NCBI GenBank assembly: GCA_959347315.1
Contig: OY365807.1
Span: 10,011,152 to 10,075,151 of the forward strand
Origin: Bimastos eiseni
Taxonomy: Eukaryota > Annelida > Clitellata > Crassiclitellata > Lumbricidae
Length of the DNA stretch: 64,000 bases
Direction: 5' to 3'
The position numbers were made by a program, and so were the translations under genes. This document shows, piece by piece, positions 36,671-45,880 of this stretch (position 1 is the stretch's first letter; each line of letters opens with the position of its first letter). The notes under the pieces were generated by a model that had not been told where the DNA came from, made no database searches, and saw only the letters and a list, made by a program, of their open reading frames with translations.

Positions 36671-38585
36671 AGGTAACAACAATACTTCTACAGAATATGC
36701 ACAGCTATTCTTATGGTTAAACATACGAGTTTTGCCTTAAAAAAACTCCTCAACTTCTGTGGTCCAGACGAAGGTCGAAGGATTAGTTCGACTGTGGTAC
36801 AAACATATGACGACAGTAAACTAACAAACATGTTGTTAATCCTTAACGACGAGCGTGTACTAAATGCATAGGAAACCAATGCAGCAGCTGGTCGTTAAGG
36901 GATTAAGGCAGTGCTTTTTCAGAATAGCATGTCATATTGTACATCGGAAAACTAATCGAAACCTAGTGCTCTTACCAAGCTAAAATTAATGTCTCCCAGA
37001 AACATTATTGCATGTACAAAGTGTTCATATTGCCTGTTTACATATACAATGTAGGTGTAATGGGCACATCCTAAAAGCTCAAAACATTCTGCATACATCT
37101 TATTCACCAAAAACATGCTTCTCAGCGCACTTCTGCATCACATGAAATGTCCAATGTAGCAATGAAATGTCACAAGACCATCAATTACTTACACAAGGCA
37201 AGTCACGAAAAACAGTAAAAGTTAAAAAGTTCCCACAAGATCATGCAATGTAAGTTATAGTGCATGGAATAAGAGAGGGCAATGCAATGTAAAAATAACG
37301 TATTGTAGTTGATCATTAATTACAAAAGGGAACTTAGGCAACATGGTAATCATTTCCAGAACGCTGATCATCTAATTCCAGCCTTTGAACTTTATAGTAC
37401 CCTTATTGTGATGATGCACAAGACACCAATCGAAGCTCATGCAATTTAATTTAATATTCCAGCTAAATTGGAAACTGTAATGATATATGCTGCTAAATCA
37501 TAAGATGCCAAGCACGAACTTAAGGAAGGCCATCATATTCAAGACTGTGGCCTCGTACAGTTGCCAACTTTCATGTGAGCTTCAATTATTTTATTTAAAG
37601 CAAGCACTGACCGTCAGTGTTGGTAAATTTGAATCTGGGAAAAGAACGCAAGTTTGAGAAGCCATTACAGAGTCCAGCATTTAAACTTTGGGTCATGAAA
37701 ATGGGTCTAAATAACAAATGCAAAGCTCTGCAAGCCATGCCATTGCTGTAGATAATAATTCAAAATAGTTATGAGGGACGTAGCAACTGAAAGCCTGTAC
37801 TTCCAAATTGTCATGAACAATGTCATGAATTGTCACTCATTCATGTCAGTTAACTACCAATTAACTGCTAGAGTCCATTTTGTGTGTGCATTATTTAACT
37901 AGACATGCTGTGTTTTTTATAAAAAAGTGTCTGGTTTTCTGTTTATTTTTTTTCACTAATCATCTTCATACAACAGTATAAAATAAAGCAACCTATTGGG
38001 TGACCTTTGTCATTATGGCTTAGGCCCCCGTACGACTCCTGTAGATTCAACATTATAATCTGTTTTATCTGTCAAATCTTGCTTCTTCGGATTCAATAAA
38101 AAAAGTTATGACAACTCGCTCAGTCAATGGTTAAACTAGTATCCAAGAAAACATCGCATTTAGACAACAGGTAAAATAAAGATGGAAATCAACCTCAACC
38201 TGTTTTTCCTATAAGAAGTGGCCTCAAGATTTATGTTCAGATGCCAAATCTAACTGAATGGAGGTCAAAATATTAAAGCCATAATTTACTACAAATGGGA
38301 AGACTTCTGACCAAATTGAAAAGCAACTGCATTTGAAGAACCATGTCTCCATTTAGAAAATCCTCTTTGAATAACATTCAGATGATGAACACGATGCACA
38401 TCCGGCTACAGCGTTCCAAAAGGTCACCTTTTTCAGCTCCCAACTAGCACTTGTTTCCAAAGCAATGAAATCAATGAAATAAACTAAACTGAAGCTCTCA
38501 GAGAAGAAGGGTTCTTCCCATTTCCAGCCGAAATAACAGCAGATGTTGATTGTAGAATCTCTTGGAATCCAAGTCTTTGCAAATG

Positions 38586-41500
38586 TTAAGTGGGTTTGTA
38601 GAGAAGTGTCGTAATATACTTCTTGCGATATCGATGAGTCACACCAAGAACGATGATGCCATCCTGGCAAAACAAAAAGACATATCTTACACTGAGGCTT
38701 AGTGTTTGAATTAGAGCACGAGGATGGACTAAGGTCAAAGGTAAGGGATGAATTAGCAACAAACAAGGTAAATTGAGGCTAGAAATATTACTTATTTAAC
38801 AAAAATGACTGGACCTTAACAACAGAAGTTTTTCATTTAATGATTCGCAGACTTTTGAAATAGTTTTTTGATGCTAGTACTGTGTTTAGAGAACATTAAC
38901 ATACTTTTCAGATGATGCTAGGAAGCATAAGCTGTAATACCCAGTAGTTCAAATTTATTTATTTATGTACCGAAATTTGATAACACCCTTCTTCCAACAT
39001 TTTTTACTCAGAAGTGCACACACACGCCTTGTCGGCGCAGTTGCAATTGTACTGCAGAGCAATTGTGCGTGAAGGACTTGCTCAAGGTCCCTACACAGTG
39101 ACTCCCCAACACACACTGTACGTTACGGGCTGACCACTCTAACTGATCGGCCACTATGCCACATGATCAAATTTCATATACAGAATAATCATCATCTAAC
39201 ACACTTAGAAGTAATGTTATAACGTTAAGTTTTTTTTACTGATACCGTTATCTTGTTATGCTATGTTAAGCTATTATGTCATCAGAGCTTCCAGTGTCTA
39301 ACCTTGATCGATCTCGTATAGAGGTGATTGAGGACAACATGAGTTGGCTCAGGCAACATATTTGGCTCACACTATCAAAGACAATTAACAGAACTATAGC
39401 AGACGAGAACAAGGGTGGTAAATCAGTCAGCTGGTCAGACTGATGTCCCAAGAATCACATAAGAGCTCTAAATAAATGTAACAAATATTTACAAAGAAGT
39501 AAATAGTCATTCAGCCAATAGAGTAACAAAATGTATGAGTAAAACTAGGTAGCATTTAAGGCAATTTGCGGAAAGAGACGAGGTAATACACCCTATGGTT
39601 AAACAAGGTGAGACATAAGGTAAAATACAGTAAGAAACATAAATATAGCTTAAGTGAGGTAACTCACTTGTGAAGATATTTCCTTATTTAGTATCGTATC
39701 AATAAGATGAGGTGGTAGCAATGGTGGCCTCGTCTGAAGGAGTCCGCAGCTAGGCGCAGTCTTTGGCGGAATGTCTTGCGTCCATTTTCCAGCAGGAATG
39801 TAACTTCTTAGTCCTGGGAAAAGTGATAATTGTAATGTAAGTAACTAATCCAATCCAATTTAATGACTTCTAAAGTGCCACCATCATAATGCACAAGGAA
39901 CAAATCAATGTTCTTCAAATCACAATCCTCATGAATCACTTTAAAATCAGGCATGTCAAAGAATACAGACAATGGTATGTCAAGTAATACAACACATTGC
40001 TATAAAAGTTACCATACTACAAGGTACAATAATATGGTGCTACAAGATCAGGTAACAGTAGATAATACACGTCAAGGTAGTGATACATGATAAGGTATTC
40101 ATCTCTCCCTCCAATCATTTACCTGAGCTACGGCCAATCGAGTCAAAATCAAGTGCTTCAAAGATCTCACAGTCAGATGATTTAATCGTGATCACGTTAT
40201 TCGCGGCTCCAGATTCGTGGCGAACTTTAAGCTGAAAGACAACAAGAAAATAGTAAGACAATATAAGCCCAATGAATACTAATAGCAGAAACAAGGAGTT
40301 AGGATTTGCAGCCTTAACCCTTCAGTCACTACTGGCATGGTAGACATACATAGATCAGAAATTCCTACATGGAAAAAATATGATCATGATAAATAAAAAC
40401 AGTAATACTAAAAATATGCCTCGTATAAACCCTGGCTGATTTTGAGTCCAACTGACCTCCTTCGGACTACAGTGCCAATGACCATCGACGAGAAACTTGT
40501 ACTCATGTGTTCCGAGAGGAACGTCGACAATCGTGTAAAAATCAGACTCACTACAAACACAAATCAACGGACAGCAATTAGGACAGCAGACAGAATACGG
40601 AAAATAGAAACATAACCTCAACTGAAATTGTTATGACAAGATATACCACTGTAACCTTCAGTGTACCTTACCATAGCTGCAATCATAGTGTAACCATAAT
40701 TGTAACTGGGCAACCATAAATGCAATACTCAATTTGCAACTTCTGAACTTTGCAAATGGGCATCATAAAATTTCAGCTGCACTGCATCTCCATATTTATA
40801 ATGTTAATCATAACATCAACTGGAAAGCCTTTGCAACCGTAATTGCAATGAACTACAAGGATTTATTTACACAGAAAACCCAGTTACTATGGATGAACCA
40901 AAACTCAGAAGCTTAGCCAGATTGAGTTTCGTAGTACTCTGCATTACTTAGACTCAGACAAACAATGGATCCGAGTTTTAACGAAAAAAGGTTTTCCGAT
41001 TTTCAGTTTTGAAAACTAAAATCGGATCTATTTATTGACCAGACGACAATAGACCTAACTAAAAACACAAATACTGTTACTGGTAGCATTTACTAGTTAC
41101 TACTTCATAGTGTAAACTGAAGCAAAACCAAGAAATTCATAAAAATTGTGAAAACTGTCATACTAAAAATCAAGAGAATGAGACTTAAAAATATTTTAAA
41201 CTCAGACTTGATAAAACTGAACTGGTAAAACTCTGTACTCGGTAGGAAATCAGGAAATTGACACTTTGTTCATCCCAACGAGTGACAACCCAATAAATGA
41301 ATTAATAATAACCTTTTCGTCAGAGGCGTTTTATGCTTCCATCCATCATAGCTTCCCGCAACATAAACAGTTTCACCGAGACCAGGCCACCGGAAAACCA
41401 CGGGCGTTTTCTTTGCCGATGATTCAGGATCACATGATTTCTGCATAACCTCACCATCAGGAAAATTATGCTACAAAGAAATGGTGAGCTATGTCGAAAC

Positions 41501-42700
41501 GATAACACAATGTGAAAGAAGTTAAGCTAAGGCGAGGAGTAAGGGTAGAGTAAGATCTGGTGGTGAAGGCAACTTTGATAGTCAATAACCCACACACTAA
41601 ATACAGCACTTTTTAAACATCTCACAAAACAAACTGCCTTCATGCTGTTGCTATTTGTGTCTGTATGACTTACAAAGCCCTCAGCATCGGTACCTCATTC
41701 GTGCTCTACTAATTAATTACAGTCCATCTGGTTACCTGCTATCATCAAGTACAGGTCTGTTAGATGAGCCTTGTGTCGAGCAGTTATACGCTCTTTGTGC
41801 ATTCCATGCCTCTCTCTCTCTCTCTTCATAGCTCAAATTCATTTCCTTCAAAAAGCAGCTTAAAACTTACTTTTCTCATTTGCTTACACAGATTTGGAAG
41901 CCTAAGTACACCTTCTCTTGGCAGCTGACTATCCACACCTCAGATTCACATTTCGGTGTGACAAATTTAATTAATAATTATCATAATAATGCAGTCACAT
42001 TACAGGATGCATAGGTACCATGTACATTGAATTGACTTATGGCAAGAAATATAAGGCAAGATGTCATTAGGCAAGTTATGAATAGGTAATGCAAAACAAG
42101 ACTCCTCACCTTACTTTGATAAAGTAAAAATAAGTACAAAATGACAAGACAAGGTAACATAAATGTGTGGCACATTGGCCGATTGGTTAGAGCGGTCGTC
42201 CCGCAATTCTCAGTGTGCGCAGAGTCTGCGGGTTCAACCCTCGTCGGAGGAGTCACTGTGTAGGGAAACTGAGCAAGCCCTACGCACACAATTGTTCTGC
42301 ATTACTAGTGCAAATGCGTTGTCGAGGCGTGTGTACTTCTGAGCAAAAAATTATGGAAGAAGGGCAATATCAAATTTCAGTTGTATAAATAAGAGCTCTA
42401 GTATCTCTACTGCAGAAACTAGCAACTGATATATTAAAACTTATAATGAAGTTTACTAAGAAGAAAACAAATATATGTAAAAATCACCACGTTCCAGTCC
42501 ATATTATCGAGTATCTCGCTATCTTTATTGGAGTTTGGCGAGGGCATGCCATCAGACATATAACCACTGGAGTCGTTCTTGTTGATGGGTGAACTTGCAT
42601 CACTAGACAGTGTTTGACTTTGAATTGGGGTAGACATATTCAGAATTGGCTCTGAATGCGCCTGTGCCTGGTGATGAGTTCCTGAGGTTGCTAACCCCAT
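38586..42700 (-). CDS. prkab: AMP-activated protein kinase beta subunit, 7 exons
   Basis: Scaffold and glycogen-sensing subunit of the AMPK alpha-beta-gamma complex. Exons in coding order: 42700-42491, 41470-41313, 40550-40457, 40231-40123, 39813-39668, 39371-39303, 38663-38586; 864 nt, 287 residues (human about 270), all phases consistent. The N-terminus MGLATS fits the N-myristoylation consensus, and an in-frame TGA lies seven codons upstream. The CBM48 glycogen-binding domain runs from VFRWPGLGETVYVAG to ANNVITIK. Its sugar-contacting Trp (GSYDGW, DGHW) and Lys (EYKFLVDG) are kept, and TKSESDF holds the Ser equivalent to the beta autophosphorylation site near residue 108. The C-terminal ASC domain is complete: PPLLPPHLIDTILNKE, LPEPTHVVLNHLY, THRYRKKYITTLLYKP. 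The donors after exon 1 (GTGGTG) and exon 2 (GTTATT) are weak matches, so an extra small exon between exons 1 and 2 is possible. Confidence 0.95.
38955..39162 (-). mobile_element. tRNA-derived SINE in AMPK-beta intron 6
   Basis: On the reverse strand: A-box region TGGCCGATCAGTTAGAGTGG, then GAGTCACTGTGTAGGGA, a body with GGCGTGTGTGTGCACTTCTG, and a 3' end with ATCAAATTTCGGTAC and AAATAAATAAAT. It matches the copy at 42.2 kb across its length. The B-box area is degraded. Confidence 0.85.
42165..42395 (+). mobile_element. tRNA-derived SINE in AMPK-beta intron 1
   Basis: A box in GGCCGATTGGTTAGAGCGG (42177-42195), B box GGTTCAACCC (42231-42240). The body contains GAGTCACTGTGTAGGGAAAC and GGCGTGTGTACTTCTGAGC. 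Same family as the 39.0-kb copy but in opposite orientation, that is, antisense to the host gene. Confidence 0.88.
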
Positions 42701-42743
42701 TGGATATGATTTAGAAGCTCACAGTTCGTTCACAGAATTCTTC

Positions 42744-44030
42744 CTACAAACAGCAACATAATTTACTGAACACAGCGCATCTTCTACCATCTAAGTGGAG
42801 AGCCAGTTGGTGAATATAACCATGTCACTATGAATGGCTAGCTTCAAACCTGGAAATACGGGATATTAAGAAATGAGATAGTCGGTATAGAACTGTGATT
42901 GCAACATCCTCCATGGTTTTTGCAATGTCTGCTGCTCTTCATGTTGGAACATAGAGCATTGACTGTCACTGTTCCTTGTTCTTGATGCAAAGCAGTCCAG
43001 AAACTCTTTAATTAAGTTAAATAATTAGTTTCAGCCGTGAATTCTGTTTGAGAATTCGTCTGCACATACGAGGGAGCATCCTCCCCAATGGTGAATTTTC
43101 TGTCCAGTGATATATATACATAGATATATATATCGTTATAGTAATCTTCAAACTCCTAAATCGCCACTCGAAATCCAAAAGCAAGGCACCAGCTTATTCA
43201 CAAGCGCTGCGACAAATCAGAGAGGGGTTGTCTAATATGGAGGTCATATGAACGTCTAATTTGAGTCAATTTATGAAAGCACACACGAATGCAATAATCT
43301 AGCGGTTAGCATGCCTACGTTTCAACTCAAACTATCTATCTGATCTAGGCACGTACATGTACATCAGTTAAAATATCAACGTTGAAATCGACTTAGCGGT
43401 CAGTTACACGCGTTTCACGCGTAATAACAGCAAATGCGAACGGTTTCCGAGGCTTCGCCAGGCGATAATACGAGTTACAATCGCCAAATACCAAGTTCCA
43501 CTTAAAGAACGCGGCTGTCCTGTGTTACACACTAGCTAAAATTCTAACCTTGTCAGTTCTTTTAAATATAGTTAGAATGGTATCCCTTCCAAACTTCGTG
43601 GTCCTTTAATTTGCTTATAATTTACAGTATCATCTGTTTTCAAGCTGATAAAAAGCACGTAACGAAGTGGGCCTACTAGGTTAGTCACAGTTTAACAACA
43701 CTTTGCTTTAACAGGTCATTAGCAGCGCCCTTCTCCTTTGACCAGACGTTGATAGGCAAGCGCTGTCCTCCATTGTAGAGTATGCCTACTTTGATCAACA
43801 GCAGATGACGGTTTGCCACAGCGTATTAGTTAGGCTTAGAAGTGAAATTGACGAAGTGGCGGAAGTCGTCAATTCCGTGATAATGATATCGGTAGGCCCT
43901 AATTGCTGTGAATTTGGGAAATCAATTAAACGTGGCACTCGGAACTGACACTGGAATGTCAATATTATAAATTTGAACCTTTCCCTTCTGTGGTTGTATT
44001 GATTTTCCATGGGAGCAGAAAACAATATAA
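42744..44030. other. 5' flank of the AMPK-beta gene
   Basis: On the reverse strand GCTGTTTGTAG ends at about 42744, so the coding start may lie in a second exon behind a non-coding leader that I cannot locate. Copy 3 of the dispersed repeat lies at about 43140-43260 (CCACTCGAAATCC, GGCACCAGCTTATTCACAAG). Confidence 0.45.
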
Positions 44031-44039
44031 GTTGTATTT

Positions 44040-44245
44040 GTCAGATTGAGGGATAATTTATTTACCTTAAACCAATCCGATACTAGTGCAAGTTCCTGAT
44101 TAAGAATTCTAGGCCTAAATAGTTCGTCATAGGACTTATGAGATGTAAAACATTTGAATCGTCTGCAAAAAAGAAGAAGGCGAAGAACAGAGGCTATGTT
44201 AGCAAGGTCGTTGATGTATCAGAAATAACAGAGGACCTAATATAC
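44040..44245 (-). mobile_element. LINE reverse transcriptase fragment
   Basis: The reverse strand encodes remnants of PLLF-YINDLANIASVLRLLLF followed, after a one-base shift, by FADDSNVLH: the RT catalytic region around the Asp pair. Only about 200 bp survive and it contains stops. Confidence 0.75.
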
Positions 44246-44250
44246 TATAT

Positions 44251-44370
44251 AATTTGTGGGCGCTGAGAAATTTTCGAAGATTTACATTACATCTACATGA
44301 CTATATTAATTTTGTGGGCGCTGAGAAATTTTCGAAGATTTACATTACATTACATCTACATGACTATGCT
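44251..44370. repeat. 58-60 bp tandem duplication
   Basis: GTGGGCGCTGAGAAATTTTC followed by GAAGATTTACATTAC and ATCTACATGACTAT occurs twice head to tail. An inverted diverged copy lies at about 55725-55765 (CTTCGAAAATTTCTCAGCG), so the unit belongs to a dispersed family. Confidence 0.9.
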
Positions 44371-44378
44371 ACATAAAG

Positions 44379-44380
<2 letters not shown>

Positions 44381-44469
<89 letters not shown>

Positions 44470-44476
44470 TATATAT
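44381..44476. repeat. CT then TA dinucleotide repeat
   Basis: About 50 bp of CT followed by about 45 bp of TA. Confidence 0.97.
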
Positions 44477-45059
44477 AGACAGGGTTCTTTACATCTGAAT
44501 ATCCTTCTAACACTTCAAAGTTGACGGTTGAATTGGATCTTAGTCAACTTTGCCAGTAGGTCAAAAGTCGCCAGCGGTCAACCAGGTGCGATGATTGGAT
44601 GAATGCACAATGTAGAATTATTTCAGCCGAAAAGACTTTTTGTCCTCTGTGAAGAATTACATACATCATTGCTATGTTTGCGAGATCGAGGGACCAATTT
44701 AAACGACATCTGATCACTGTCCATAGATTCTAGAAAGTTACTCAAATTAAGTGAGTCTCCTATATTATAGCTTAATTAGCTATTATAACACGTTTAATCA
44801 GGCGTCCGTCATCGACCCTTATGCTTGGGAAGGGGGAAAGAATTTTGCTACCATCACCATGGGGGGATAGAAGCCTCTGAACGAAGGTATGAGGATGGGT
44901 CCCTTGAGTCATATTACGGCTTGGAGGAAGGTCGTTCTATCGAGACGGGGTCACGATAGCAATTTCATTTAGTCTTCATTGCACAAGATAATTCAACAAA
45001 AGTTTGTCACTGGCGGAACTACACGCAGAGAAAGCAAGAAACAGAGTTGTATGGTCTCA

Positions 45060-45300
45060 CGACAGTGTACCGGCCTCGAGACGTCTCGAGACAGTTTCTT
45101 AGTGTCTCGGTCTCTGTCGTCTGTTGTCTTGGTCTCAGTCTCGGTCTCGCGGCAGTGTCTCGAATTTTTATAATCAAGTCAACTGGCATGAAGTGAAAGT
45201 CTTGTTCTGTCTCGAACAAGCGGTCTCGATAAATTTCGCTGTAACTCACTGTGTCGATCACTGTCTCGTCTTGGTCTTGAAGTTTCACTTTCAAGTCTTG
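45060..45300. repeat. GTCTCG-rich degenerate repeat
   Basis: Dense irregular GTCTCG/GTCTTG motifs (for example CGAGACGTCTCGAGAC at 45076). A similar GTCTTG/CAAGAC mixture occurs near 34955-35025. Probably the repetitive subterminal part of a DNA transposon. Confidence 0.6.
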
Positions 45301-45311
45301 CATACAAGTTA

Positions 45312-45486
45312 CAGGGCTGTACCGAAGGGGGCCAGCGAGGCCATGGCCCAGGACGCAAATATGGAAGGGGCGCAAATTTCAGGATGGAATAAACTTATTA
45401 TTCCCTTAAATTGACTATTATCAAAATGTGGGGGCGCCAGATTGATGCTAGGCACAGGGCGCAATTATGGCTTGGTACGGCTCTGA
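45312..45486. mobile_element. Small MITE candidate
   Basis: The left end CAGGGCTGTACCGAAG and the inverse of the right end CAGAGCCGTACCAAGC form imperfect 16-bp inverted termini around 175 bp. The start resembles hAT-type termini. No matching 8-bp target duplication was found. Confidence 0.55.
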
Positions 45487-45570
45487 TTGCCTAATCTATT
45501 TTTCGTTTCCTCAATGACTGAAAGAATGACACATCAGTCCAATACTTCATGTAATTAGTTCATGTAATTC

Positions 45571-45867
45571 ATGGTCGATCTAGAGCCTTTTATAAACAAA
45601 ATTATACCTTTCCAGACGATCAACTATGCCGTAGCCACAAGCGGATTCTCCGATACTTGCGATATATGCGGCAGCTTCGTCTTTTTTAAAAAGCACTTTT
45701 GTCCACGAAAAAAGGAAGCTTCTCTTAATCAAGAGTGTATTTTGGATTATCGGAAATGGCACGAAACACTAGCTGACAATATAAAAATATGCAAAAACCC
45801 CAAGCTTAAGGCCGCACTACTTGCGGCGCGCGGCAGTCCGCAGCACATGCATGACACACATGTATGA
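45571..45867 (+). other. Uncharacterised 98-codon open frame before the 24-bp array
   Basis: The frame has a CDICG-type Cys pair and a second Cys with basic residues (HFCPRKK), then a charged segment ending LKAALLAARG. Family not recognised. It ends in TGA; the same frame then enters the 24-bp array as an Ala-Gly-Ser-rich read-through that stays open to about 46128. It could be transposon debris or an exon of an unknown gene; there is no splice or promoter evidence. Confidence 0.25.
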
Positions 45868-45880
45868 AATAGTAAAAGTA

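Larger units (their letters stand above)
32422..38585. other. Intergenic stretch between BAMBI-like and AMPK-beta genes
   Basis: Pyrimidine-rich 3' flank (32430-32850) with AATAAA at 32978. Two copies of AAAAAAAGGTGCCGGAA lie at about 34485 and 34684. The remainder is AT-rich without coding signal, apart from the LINE fragment at 35.5 kb. On the reverse strand AATAAA at 37947-37942 is a candidate poly(A) signal for the AMPK-beta gene. The long ORFs at 32502 and 38353 are compositional or shadows. Confidence 0.5.

Noticed and set aside
38353..38766. 137-codon reverse open frame
   Set aside because: A different frame overlapping the last AMPK-beta exon; no motif of its own.
42165..42245. tRNA gene in the AMPK-beta intron
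   Set aside because: A and B boxes are present but the sequence continues into a body shared with another dispersed copy, so it is a SINE head.
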